Below are positions 1-8,768 of a DNA stretch of 64,000 nucleotides, piece after piece. The stretch's first letter is position 1; each line of letters starts with the position of its first letter. The notes beneath the pieces were generated by a model. The model saw nothing but the letters and a program-made list of their open reading frames with translations, was not told the origin of the DNA and made no database searches. Position numbers and translations under genes: made by a program. The DNA lies in contig JAQUPZ010000005.1 of NCBI GenBank assembly GCA_028716365.1, positions 310,001-374,000 of the forward strand, written 5' to 3'. Source of the stretch: Kiritimatiellia bacterium. GTDB taxonomy: Bacteria > Verrucomicrobiota > Kiritimatiellia > UBA8416 > YA12-FULL-48-11.

Positions 1-2082
1 GCCCGTAAAAATGTAACTGACAGGCAAATCCAAGCTTATGGTTTTGCGTGGCCAGTCATTAAAATTGGCAGAACAAATCGATAACACATAACCATCAAGT
101 AAGGCAGGCAGACGCATTGCCGAATAACCGCCATAACTGAGGCCATAAAATCCAATCCTGGTTTTGTCGACAAACTGCAGACTCCCAAGCCAGTTGAGGA
201 TTTGTTCATGCTGACGGGCAATGATCGAGAACAATGATGCCCGTAACGGATTGGCCTTGCGCTGCAGCAAACGGGCATAATCCGGAGCATGGTTGAATTT
301 TGTATAATCCTGGTTACGATAAAGATTAAACGGCGCAAAAGTCACAAATCCGCGCTCAGCCAGAGCGGCAGCGAATGCATGATAGGCACGAGCCGCTGGA
401 ACATCTTTCTCAATCACATCCCGGGGCACACCACTCAATCCGTGCTGGCAGACAACCACAGGACGTTTCTCACCTGCTTTGATGTCTTTAGGCAAACACA
501 AAATCCCCCACGCGTGCAGTTCAGGCCACACATCCATTACCACATCATACCCGGTCCATTTCGGCTCGTCATAAATTTTACGTGTTCGCACTACAAGCGG
601 TAGTAACGAATCGTCAAAAGAACCAATCACTTCGTTACGAAATATTTCCCTGTATTTCTGCGTGTCCTGCGTAAATGTCTCTACCGACTTACGATCTGTC
701 TTCTTCAAAAACCATTTATCCCGGACCCAGTCCGATTTCCTCTGCACTATTTGAATATGCGTAGTCAACTGCTCAACCTGTCGTTTCTGTCTCGCCTGTG
801 CGTCAAACGTCTTGCGATTGTCACCGGGTAGTTTCGTCGAAAGATTTATCTCACATGGAATTTTCCATGCTTCGGCCATGGTTTTCACCGCTACCTCTGA
901 AACCGGACCAACTGGTTGTCCATCCGTTCCTTCCACCAGCCGTCGTTGTCCCATTCCTACTTTGTCCAATGCCGATGCTCTAGCCAGTTCGCCTCGTACT
1001 GATTCGATTGAAGGTGTTGTCAATCTGCCCGGCGCCGCTCCCCTACGATCCTTTGTTACAGGCGGTGGACCATCCACCTTCGGCACCACGCTATGCTCAA
1101 TCAGCAGTAAACGCGGTGCAATCAATGTTGCAATTTCAGCATCTCCAAATTCACGCAGAAGATTCCACACATTGCGATAAATCGGCTCCTCCCATACCTT
1201 TTGCCGCGAATCAAAATAACCGCTGACCAGGCATGCTTCTATCCGTTTATCCACAGCCGCCGAGTAAAAGGCAATCAAGCCCCCTTCCCCATAACCCACC
1301 ACGCCGATCCTGGCGTCAGGACCTCCAACCTGCTGAAACCAGTCCACAACCGATTGCACTTTCTGTACCTCGTAACCAATCAGATGCCGCCCCATCTCAA
1401 ACGCCTGACGATGGATCCATTCCCGATGTGGCTGATTAGTCATCCGAATTTCAGGATTGCCGGAAAAATCACAGGCGCGATTGATTAAAACCGGTACAAC
1501 AACTTCAAAACCACTTTCCGCAAATCGTCTCGCAAACTGTAATGAAGGTTCTACGCCTTCGGCCATTCCCGCGATCTGTTCGGGCGTCTGATCAGCATCC
1601 GGTAATGTCACCACGTATGCAACCGGCTTCCGTTTCGGCTCCAGTAACAATCCCTCACCGCAAACACCATTCAGCACCGGCCAGCGCACTTGATATACTT
1701 GATATCGATCAGTTTCCGCCACCAATGCGGGATTGGAGTCGTCACCGTAACGCTCCATCACCACGGGCAATCGTTGTTCCACTACACCAATACTCTTTTT
1801 GAAATGTTCGCGGTTCGGTTCTATTGACTTTTCGTAAGCTTCTTTGGAGGAAAAATCACGGCTCCACAGTTTCTCGCGACTGACAATTGATTCGGCAAGT
1901 TTGCGATCGAGAAAATGGTGCGCCTCATCAATAATTCGAACCGATAAATCATCTGTCCAGTCCAACAACCGGGTACCGGACAATGTCTGTGACTTTTCAT
2001 CCGCGCGACTCGTCGCCGTAAAGCTTAATAACACCGCTAAAACAATCGCGGGCGAAATGGCCACCTTTTCTTTTGGATTCAT
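1..2082 (-). CDS. tandem alpha/beta hydrolase (acetyl xylan esterase / dienelactone hydrolase-like), 3' end outside window
   Basis: An open frame of 694 codons runs from an ATG at 2082 off the left edge without a stop, so the C-terminus is missing. Residues 1-27 look like a signal peptide (hydrophobic run, then TSRA). Two alpha/beta-hydrolase lobes follow. In the N-terminal lobe the nucleophile elbow reads GYGEGG (residues 263-268), so Gly stands where G-x-S-x-G has Ser and the lobe is probably not catalytic. The C-terminal lobe has an intact elbow GLSYGG (647-652, Ser649). This active/inactive order is the reverse of the two relatives at 20778-22940 and 30231-32234. Likely an exported esterase removing acyl groups from glycans; substrate unknown. 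It starts 14 bases after the GH20-like gene, so probably one operon. Confidence 0.8.
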   Translation of the reverse strand, partial: MNPKEKVAISPAIVLAVLLSFTATSRADEKSQTLSGTRLLDWTDDLSVRIIDEAHHFLDRKLAESIVSREKLWSRDFSSKEAYEKSIEPNREHFKKSIGVVEQRLPVVMERYGDDSNPALVAETDRYQVYQVRWPVLNGVCGEGLLLEPKRKPVAYVVTLPDADQTPEQIAGMAEGVEPSLQFARRFAESGFEVVVPVLINRACDFSGNPEIRMTNQPHREWIHRQAFEMGRHLIGYEVQKVQSVVDWFQQVGGPDARIGVVGYGEGGLIAFYSAAVDKRIEACLVSGYFDSRQKVWEEPIYRNVWNLLREFGDAEIATLIAPRLLLIEHSVVPKVDGPPPVTKDRRGAAPGRLTTPSIESVRGELARASALDKVGMGQRRLVEGTDGQPVGPVSEVAVKTMAEAWKIPCEINLSTKLPGDNRKTFDAQARQKRQVEQLTTHIQIVQRKSDWVRDKWFLKKTDRKSVETFTQDTQKYREIFRNEVIGSFDDSLLPLVVRTRKIYDEPKWTGYDVVMDVWPELHAWGILCLPKDIKAGEKRPVVVCQHGLSGVPRDVIEKDVPAARAYHAFAAALAERGFVTFAPFNLYRNQDYTKFNHAPDYARLLQRKANPLRASLFSIIARQHEQILNWLGSLQFVDKTRIGFYGLSYGGYSAMRLPALLDGYVLSICSANFNDWPRKTISLDLPVSYIFTG

Positions 2083-2096
2083 CTTCTATTCCCACT

Positions 2097-4997
2097 TCAC
2101 AAATCTTTGACCGATATTCCTTTCCCAATCAAATACTCAGGGATTTCTTTCTCAATCACGCGTTTAACCTGTATTATCTTCTTCTCTATGGATTTTGCCG
2201 TGTAAATGCCTGCCCGGCGGACTCCCGAAGATTCACCTTTCCCGCTATTGGAAAAACCCAGGCGGGAATCATTGCGAACAACCCCAAGGGCTGTTGTGGA
2301 ATTTTCGAGTTCTCTCTGCGCCGTCTGTTTCATTGCCCGAGCAGTCCTGATAATTTCATCCTTGTCTTTGCTTTTATGAAGTACGCTTGTAAGTTGAGAG
2401 AATTCCGTGAAATTCATCACGGTCCTCATGCAGCATCTCAGGATAGTCGCAACCCCCAATTCTTTTTCCAGGTTCTTCTTTTTCTCTGGTGCTGCATTTG
2501 CAACAGCTTCTTTCAGACAATCTATCCCTTTGTTCCATTCCGATTCCATCATGCCCAGGCGTTTTACTACATAAGCGGCCCCCAGCCGGTTGGTATAGCC
2601 AAGTCCACTGTGAAATTGCCGTCCAAAAGAATGAGCTGGTCTGTATTTTGGATCAAAGAACAGAGGATGAGCAGGTCCCTTGGGCATTGGACTTCCAATG
2701 CATATCGAACTGGTAAATGGATAGTACTGGATTCCTTCGCTGAAATGCTGCCACGCTTCCAAACAGCGTTTTACATTATTTTCGCCAAAATTGATTTTGG
2801 CCAATTGAGACAACACATCATTATTGTCCGAAACCGGCGAAAATGTTTGCCACTTGAATAGTTCTGTACACAGCGAAGGCATAAAGCCATAGTGCGACCA
2901 ATTTGCAAAAATTCCCCGGAGTGAAGGATACTCCCGAATCTTCGCATATCTTTGATTCCACCGCGGATACACAGGTAAATACGGTGTCTGTATCCATTCA
3001 AGAGAAATGGCATGTTCTGCCTTGACCCAGAAAGGCCGGTTTAATTTCTTCAACAACGATTCCTGGGCAACAAACCGTTCTGCCGGTCCGAGATAGGAAA
3101 TCGTGTAATCATATGCAGGAATCCTTATTCCATCAAAATCAATTATTCCTTCTTTTTCAAAAGTTTCCAGAAGAATGACATCTTTTGGCAGTAAAGTAAT
3201 GGTTTTTACATCATTTGTATCTTCGGGTGCCCAGCCTCTTGCGCCATAAAGCCAGACCGCCAGATCAGCATCCGGCTTGACGGACCGAATTCCATTGTTC
3301 AGGCATTTCACCATGCCGGCGGCAACTTCACATGGTTGGCGCTGACTACAACGAGAACATGTTGTTTTTAAACCCTGGCTGTAGCAGTGGCGGAAACCCT
3401 CACCACCTGCAATTATTATTGCGCCCCGTAAAAGAGGCGCATGTTCGAATATATACTTTCCCGCTTCTGTAACAAATCGTTCACCCTCCGGTGTGCTGGT
3501 ACACAAAACATTCCCTTCTCCCTTCTTCAAAAAAACACTGGTTTTATGTCCCCTCACTTCAGGATGATGATCAAAAAACGCGGCTGGCAGAGGTTCTTTT
3601 ATCAGATAAAGATAAACATCGATTCCATATTTTCCAGCCTTCTCTATCAGTGCATTTATTCGTTTGAATTTTAAATCGGAATCAGCTCCCAACTCCGGAA
3701 ACAAATCGCTCTTTACAAGATTCTGTATATCAATATAAAGCCATATGGCATTAAAACCACAGTGGGTAATACGTGAAAGCAGACCATCAGTATAATTGCT
3801 CTCCGGTTCATCCAGTTCCTCCTTGGAATAGAATGACGCGCAGGTAATCCGGGGGTTGTAGAGAGGCGTCTTGCCAATAGAAAAAGAGGAAAGAATGGGA
3901 GCCTCCTTGAATTTTATTTTGTCTTCAAGATAAATAAGACCCCGGAGTATTCCTCTACCATCATAGCCACAGACAATTACCCTCTCAGGACTGGAATCGA
4001 CAACAAAGCTCTCGCTCTTATCCAGTTTGGCAGAAAATTGAGGAAGCGTTTCCTTTGTACCCAGCAAAATTGCCCGCTTGTAACTATTCAGGTCTTTCAA
4101 ACGGCCCACCTCATCTAATTTCACTTCCACACCCATTTCAACTTTCATAAAACGTCGAAAATCCGAAACTGCTGTTCTCGTCACTGCATCCACAGGTTTT
4201 GGAACAACAATTGTCCAATCATTGTCAATCAACCATTCGTTGGCACCCGCAACCATTTTCGGGTCTCTTTTGAAATTCTGATGAGGTTCGCTGATAATGT
4301 CCTTGATAAAATGTAGTGGTTCTTCCCCGGGTTCCGGCAACATTCCGCTAACAGCTTCGTCAGTCCAGATCCGGAACGGTACATCCAGTTCGGCAATTGG
4401 ATTGCCTCTTGAATCGAACGCGTTACCATCTTTGTACGTTGCCGGTTCAACTCCGTAATCAATATTTGCCGTATTGAGTTTCTGCCAGCCCCATTCTATA
4501 TACGGGTCCATCGTCTCTTTGTCGGTTGTCGTACACCAGACTTTGTAGTAACTGAATTCATCACTGATCTTTTTTACCGAAATCGACAGGTAATATGTAA
4601 CACCGGAACGAAACTTGACCGGTTTAAACGAAACATCATGCCATGTCTCAAAAAACGGCGTTAATTCAGATTCATCTATAACTGCTTTAACCACATCACC
4701 TTTACCAGGCCTGGTACCTATTTTCACAGTAAGTCTGCCGGGATGACCGACAGGACAGGCCTTGACCCCCACTCCTGAAATACTGCCGGACGGATGGGAA
4801 ATGACAAAACTCTGACTGATAATAGTATTTGAATTATTAAGACTGACAGGTATCGCAAGATCCGTTATCGGATCATAATCATGACCGGCAAGTATGGAAA
4901 CCAGTTTTACCTTTTTCTGTAAATCTGTTCCCATCGCGAACGGACTGAAAATAACCAGTAGAAATATTCCAGCCATGCAGAAACTTATTTTTTTCAT
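2097..4997 (-). CDS. secreted GH20-like glycoside hydrolase with N-terminal beta-sandwich
   Basis: Predicted 966-residue exported protein. The start at 4997 is chosen because GAGGAAGG lies just upstream and a signal peptide (MKKISFCMAGIFLL) begins there; an in-frame start 13 codons earlier lacks both. Residues about 25-225 look like a beta-sandwich module. Residues about 270-390 resemble the alpha/beta domain that precedes the barrel in GH20/GH67-type enzymes (the part beginning DWTIVVPKP). A TIM barrel of about 320 residues follows, then a helical C-terminus. The barrel has a Cys-rich insert (TCSRCSQRQPC) also present in the paralogue at 33818-36163. Hexosaminidase-type activity is possible but was not verified; catalytic residues could not be assigned by eye. 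Confidence 0.7.
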   Translation of the reverse strand: MKKISFCMAGIFLLVIFSPFAMGTDLQKKVKLVSILAGHDYDPITDLAIPVSLNNSNTIISQSFVISHPSGSISGVGVKACPVGHPGRLTVKIGTRPGKGDVVKAVIDESELTPFFETWHDVSFKPVKFRSGVTYYLSISVKKISDEFSYYKVWCTTTDKETMDPYIEWGWQKLNTANIDYGVEPATYKDGNAFDSRGNPIAELDVPFRIWTDEAVSGMLPEPGEEPLHFIKDIISEPHQNFKRDPKMVAGANEWLIDNDWTIVVPKPVDAVTRTAVSDFRRFMKVEMGVEVKLDEVGRLKDLNSYKRAILLGTKETLPQFSAKLDKSESFVVDSSPERVIVCGYDGRGILRGLIYLEDKIKFKEAPILSSFSIGKTPLYNPRITCASFYSKEELDEPESNYTDGLLSRITHCGFNAIWLYIDIQNLVKSDLFPELGADSDLKFKRINALIEKAGKYGIDVYLYLIKEPLPAAFFDHHPEVRGHKTSVFLKKGEGNVLCTSTPEGERFVTEAGKYIFEHAPLLRGAIIIAGGEGFRHCYSQGLKTTCSRCSQRQPCEVAAGMVKCLNNGIRSVKPDADLAVWLYGARGWAPEDTNDVKTITLLPKDVILLETFEKEGIIDFDGIRIPAYDYTISYLGPAERFVAQESLLKKLNRPFWVKAEHAISLEWIQTPYLPVYPRWNQRYAKIREYPSLRGIFANWSHYGFMPSLCTELFKWQTFSPVSDNNDVLSQLAKINFGENNVKRCLEAWQHFSEGIQYYPFTSSICIGSPMPKGPAHPLFFDPKYRPAHSFGRQFHSGLGYTNRLGAAYVVKRLGMMESEWNKGIDCLKEAVANAAPEKKKNLEKELGVATILRCCMRTVMNFTEFSQLTSVLHKSKDKDEIIRTARAMKQTAQRELENSTTALGVVRNDSRLGFSNSGKGESSGVRRAGIYTAKSIEKKIIQVKRVIEKEIPEYLIGKGISVKDL

Positions 4998-5105
4998 TTT
5001 GTTTCCTTCCTCAGGGTAAAGACCATTATCAGCCACCGATTGATGTTGGGCAAATCATGTGCCAGTATTACTTATCTTTTACAAGACGTCGTGATTTCAG
5101 AATAT

Positions 5106-6023
5106 TTACTGTCCTGCAATGATTTGATCGAGACGTTTACTGAACTCCGGATAGGAAAGACCGCCATCTTCTATTGTCAGCCAGCCATTGTATCCAACAT
5201 CGTCGAAAGCCTGGCGGACAGCCGGCCAGTTGACACTGCCATCACGGGGATGAACAAATTTCCCGCCATGGTTATCCGGATTGAGTTTGAAGTCCTTGAT
5301 GTGTACCTTGCCAAGGAGTGAACCATATTCGCGGATCCAGACCTCAGGCGGCGTGATGTATTTGACATGATTACCAACGTCGAAATAGGCCTTGACCCAG
5401 GGACTCTTGAAGGAAGCCACCAGCCACTTGAAGATCGACGGTTTCACGCAGAAGTTGTTCCACACGTTTTCCAGGGCAATGACAACCTTTGTTTCCTCGG
5501 CAACCGGAATGAGTTTCGTGATATGTTCGCGGGAAGAATCCATCGAACGGTTATGGGTTTCAATATAGGTTTTAAACTTCTCGTTATCACCTTTTACAAC
5601 GCGGGTGATGTGGCCGTTCGTTTCATCGAATTCAATATCGAACTCCCAGGGTTCGGGCATGGGTACTTTGCCCACGCCTCCCGGACAATGGAGAACAGCA
5701 TCGGCGCCATATGCCGCAGCCACGCGAAGGCCATTGGGATTTCCAGCACCCCCCATCATCGACTGGATACGAATACCGATTTTCTCGGCCTGTTCACGGG
5801 TTACTTTCGCTTCTTCAGGTGTGGCTTTGCCTACACGAACTTCAACACCTTCAAAGCCGGCATCCTTGAGCGCTTTGAATGTTTCTTCCTTGGGATCACC
5901 GATATACATGGACTTACGCAGAGTGGTCTTGAAGGGTGCAGCAACGAGCCGGTCAGCTGCCATAAGACCAATACCAGCGGCAGCGGATACTGTAAGGAAT
6001 TCTCGTCGATTGATTTGCTTCAT
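5106..6023 (-). CDS. Tat-exported sugar phosphate isomerase/epimerase-like TIM-barrel protein
   Basis: Predicted 305 residues. The start at 6023 has GGAGG eight bases upstream and gives a clear Tat signal, NRREFLTVSAAAGIG. The body is an AP-endonuclease-2/xylose-isomerase-like TIM barrel. Typical metal-ligand positions are visible: Glu in ALENVW, Asp and His in YFDVGNH, His in KVHIKDF and Glu in LTIEDGG. In this family such proteins epimerise or isomerise (keto)sugars with a divalent metal, and exported versions accompany 3-keto-glycoside pathways. It has its own promoter at 6086-6114 and is followed 108 bases later by the GH20-like gene. Substrate not determinable. Confidence 0.85.
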   Translation of the reverse strand: MKQINRREFLTVSAAAGIGLMAADRLVAAPFKTTLRKSMYIGDPKEETFKALKDAGFEGVEVRVGKATPEEAKVTREQAEKIGIRIQSMMGGAGNPNGLRVAAAYGADAVLHCPGGVGKVPMPEPWEFDIEFDETNGHITRVVKGDNEKFKTYIETHNRSMDSSREHITKLIPVAEETKVVIALENVWNNFCVKPSIFKWLVASFKSPWVKAYFDVGNHVKYITPPEVWIREYGSLLGKVHIKDFKLNPDNHGGKFVHPRDGSVNWPAVRQAFDDVGYNGWLTIEDGGLSYPEFSKRLDQIIAGQ

Positions 6024-6085
6024 GAATATGTCCTCCAATTTTGATTACAGGAAACTGCCTTTATTGATGTGACGTTGTGGCTGAA

Positions 6086-6114
6086 TTGTTGCACCGCAAC
6101 CCGACAAGTGTCAA
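6086..6114 (-). promoter_or_regulatory. sigma70-type promoter of the CTTTGNCGTTGACA family
   Basis: On the minus strand CTTTGCCGTTGACA carries a perfect -35 (TTGACA, 6109-6114). A -10-like CAACAA lies 17 bases on, or AACAAT at 18 bases. The predicted start is near 6078, giving a leader of about 55 nt to the epimerase-like gene at 6023. The same extended -35 box recurs at 12544, 48236, 54017 and 63268. Confidence 0.6.
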
Positions 6115-6193
6115 CGGCAAAGAGATGATTATGGTTTCCAATTGTTATTATCCGTTTTAAATTCTGATTTCCACCGTCTCGGTGAATAAGCAG

Positions 6194-7303
6194 TCAGATT
6201 TTTGAAAAGTTGCCGATGTCAGCAACAAGTTTACGATAGTATTCAAAACTCGAAAGAGAAATATCCGTCCCGACCGAATGTGTGCCTATAACCAATCCTC
6301 CGTTTCGTCCTGCGTTAATAATGGCGGTAACGTGTTTACGTATGGCATCCAAATCGCCGCCGGGTAATATATGCGTATTACAGACTCCGCCGATAAAACT
6401 CAGTTTTCCATAATAGCGGTCCATGAGTTTTACAACATCCATACCGGCACTGTATTCAACGGGGTTGATACCGTCAAAACCCGCTTCTACAATCATATCC
6501 AGAAGCGGGGTCAAATTACCATCACTGTGCAGCATGACCCATCTGGCGCCGGCAGCTTTAAGTGATGTTATCATACGTTTGTAAACCGGCAGGAATAACA
6601 TTTCAAAAATATCCGGAGAAAACATTGGTCCCCTGAGGTCACACATATCATCATAAATCCAGACGCCATATTCGTAAGCTTCCGCTCTTTTAAGCGATTC
6701 AAGTCCTATCTGCAATAGATGATCACTCACTTTGACAATAATGTCTTTCGCAAAATCCTGGTCGGCAACCAGATCCATCAGAAATTCCATTTCTCCCCGG
6801 AAGAAACCGCTGCGTATGAAAACTCCGCCGATTTTTATAAAAACCGCCCGTCCCTTTGCTTTATGATTTTCCACCTCTGTTAAGAAATTTACATACCTGC
6901 TGTCAAGCGATGGAGAATCAAACTGAATCTTTTCAAGGTCCTTGTAATCGTTAAGCAGTCTTTCAACAGGTTCGCAGAATTCGGAATTTTCTTTCGTTCT
7001 GACTATGCGCCCCCAGCCGTCATCCACATAAATACTATCACCCTCTCTTTTGATTTCCCGCATTCGGGTCGGTAAAAACTGCTCCAGCGCGACGGCAACG
7101 TGAAGGTCATAACCATAAAAATCTTCGATGGAAATATTCCGGGCAGGCGAATAATGCCGGCGCCATGTATCAACAAACTCCGGCCAATAATAACTGTCCC
7201 TGACCGGTAGCCTGTCCGGGGTTTGAAAAGAAAGCGCCTGTTTTACAATCTTTGTTGAATCAGATTGAGTCATTATATTAACCGTCTTGATATCGCGACT
7301 CAT
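6194..7303 (-). CDS. uroporphyrinogen decarboxylase (URO-D) family protein, methyltransferase-like
   Basis: Predicted 369-residue cytosolic protein without a signal peptide. It resembles the URO-D superfamily of the MtaA/CmuA methyltransferase type rather than haem HemE: an early TPDRLPVRD region, a conserved HSDGNLTPLLDMI segment, GFDGINPVEYSAGMD and the late GGVCNTHILPGGD. Relatives transfer methyl groups between corrinoid proteins and coenzymes. No corrinoid protein or MtaB-like gene is nearby. Its ATG shares one base with the stop of the upstream pectate lyase gene (TGATG), suggesting translational coupling. An internal Met at codon 11 is an alternative start. Confidence 0.8.
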   Translation of the reverse strand: MSRDIKTVNIMTQSDSTKIVKQALSFQTPDRLPVRDSYYWPEFVDTWRRHYSPARNISIEDFYGYDLHVAVALEQFLPTRMREIKREGDSIYVDDGWGRIVRTKENSEFCEPVERLLNDYKDLEKIQFDSPSLDSRYVNFLTEVENHKAKGRAVFIKIGGVFIRSGFFRGEMEFLMDLVADQDFAKDIIVKVSDHLLQIGLESLKRAEAYEYGVWIYDDMCDLRGPMFSPDIFEMLFLPVYKRMITSLKAAGARWVMLHSDGNLTPLLDMIVEAGFDGINPVEYSAGMDVVKLMDRYYGKLSFIGGVCNTHILPGGDLDAIRKHVTAIINAGRNGGLVIGTHSVGTDISLSSFEYYRKLVADIGNFSKI

Positions 7304-8682
7304 CAGCGGTCGTTGACAAAGCGCAGGTACTCGGCCAGGTTCTGGATATAGCGCTCGAAGGTCCCCATCTCAATCATGTCCTTCTCTACCCAACGCCCCT
7401 TATCATCCTGGGCCTGCAGGATTTCGCGTACCTTCGACTCCAACGCCACAGCCTTCTTCAGTTTGGTCTCCTTGGAGAGAGATTTGGGTTCATGATCCTT
7501 GAGGTACTGGGGAATCCCCTTGGCCAGCATCTCCTGCCACTGCCGTTCCTCGTGTCGCGGGTACCAATTTGACTTGAACGAATAGTGGGTGGGCATATTG
7601 CTGTCATCATATGTAAGCTGGTAAGTGCCGGCGGTGAAGTAGAGCGGCCGGTTTGTACGCAGCTCGTAGAAGCGCGCCCACTTACCCTTGTCTTTGCCCG
7701 TAAGTTCAGAGCGCTTGTACCACTCCAAGGCTGGCCCGATCGGTTTCAGATATTTATCGTCACCGGTCAGCAACGCCACATAAAGCAGGATGCGCAGAGC
7801 GCCACCCGATTCGCCTGCGGTCACGGAGACAGGCTCGAACTTACGGGCCGGTGCCGGCTTCAGGTCCTGGTCGTATTGCTGGGCCCAGACGGGCTGCGGC
7901 TCCGGCTGTTGTACCCGGATGGTGAAGTCACCGGCGCGGACCGCAGCATCATAATAGCGTTTGTCTTTGTATTGCTTCCAGGCACTGATCATAACGTCCA
8001 CGCAATCCGTCATGGCATTGTCGTTGTAAGTTGAGTAGGACGAGTATCCCTTCGCACTGAGTGGAAAGCGCTGGGGCCAGCCGCCAGCGGCATTCTGTGC
8101 TTTGAGGAAGAAATCCAGTGAGGCCAGCACAGCCTCATGAATGGCGGGATCCTTCTGTTCCAAAGCCTTGTCAACTGCCATCAACAGACGCGTGGCATGC
8201 TGGGTCGTGTTGTCATCGAACGTTGCCTGGTTTGCACCCTTTTTAAGTTTCTCGTCGGTGCTGTTACGGTTCTTACGGTAATACCACTTCCTGGCGCCGG
8301 TCTGGCTGTGATCCACGATGTAGTTCCAACCGCCGCACTCGAGTTGACCGCTTACCAATGACCGCGCCACCTCGACGGCTGCATCGAGGTACTGCGGTTC
8401 GCCGGTACCTTCCCAGGCACGAAGGAAGGCAAACCCGACACTGGGACAACCGGGCGGCTGGATCCAGTTCTGGTCCCGTGTCGCGTGGCCTTCGCCCCAT
8501 TGGTCGCTTAGGTCGGCCTTGTAACTGCCGAGATATCCACCACCAACAGCAACCTCGGTACGCAGGTAGCGCACCGTACGAGCCAGGCCATCACGTGCCT
8601 TAGCAACCAAGGCGTCGTCAATGGAAAAACTGGCAGTTACCGACAACAAAAATAGAGATACCAAGATCAGGATTTTATTCAC
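7303..8682 (-). CDS. pectate lyase, polysaccharide lyase family 10-like
   Basis: Predicted 459 residues, GTG start at 8682 with AAGGAG six bases upstream. The N-terminus is a signal peptide (MNKILILVSLFLLSVTASFS). The body matches PL10-type pectate lyases: GGGYLGSYKADLSDQWGEG near the N-terminus, ATFDDNTTQHATRLL in the middle and AAGGWPQRFP after it, an alpha/alpha-toroid arrangement. PL10 enzymes cleave polygalacturonate by beta-elimination with calcium, leaving unsaturated ends. It is translationally coupled to the downstream URO-D-family gene. The last 60 or so residues (after LKDHEPKSLS) form a helical extension often seen in these proteins. Confidence 0.87.
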   Translation of the reverse strand: MNKILILVSLFLLSVTASFSIDDALVAKARDGLARTVRYLRTEVAVGGGYLGSYKADLSDQWGEGHATRDQNWIQPPGCPSVGFAFLRAWEGTGEPQYLDAAVEVARSLVSGQLECGGWNYIVDHSQTGARKWYYRKNRNSTDEKLKKGANQATFDDNTTQHATRLLMAVDKALEQKDPAIHEAVLASLDFFLKAQNAAGGWPQRFPLSAKGYSSYSTYNDNAMTDCVDVMISAWKQYKDKRYYDAAVRAGDFTIRVQQPEPQPVWAQQYDQDLKPAPARKFEPVSVTAGESGGALRILLYVALLTGDDKYLKPIGPALEWYKRSELTGKDKGKWARFYELRTNRPLYFTAGTYQLTYDDSNMPTHYSFKSNWYPRHEERQWQEMLAKGIPQYLKDHEPKSLSKETKLKKAVALESKVREILQAQDDKGRWVEKDMIEMGTFERYIQNLAEYLRFVNDR

Positions 8683-8768
8683 GTCAATCTCCTTTTAAAC
8701 CTAATTCTTTTTCCCTATACAGGCCAAAGAACCGTCGATCGATCAAAAATATTTTCATCGGATGATAT

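Noticed and set aside
2073..2861. A 262-codon open frame on the plus strand
   Set aside because: Antisense to the C-terminus of the GH20-like gene at 2097-4997; no family resemblance.
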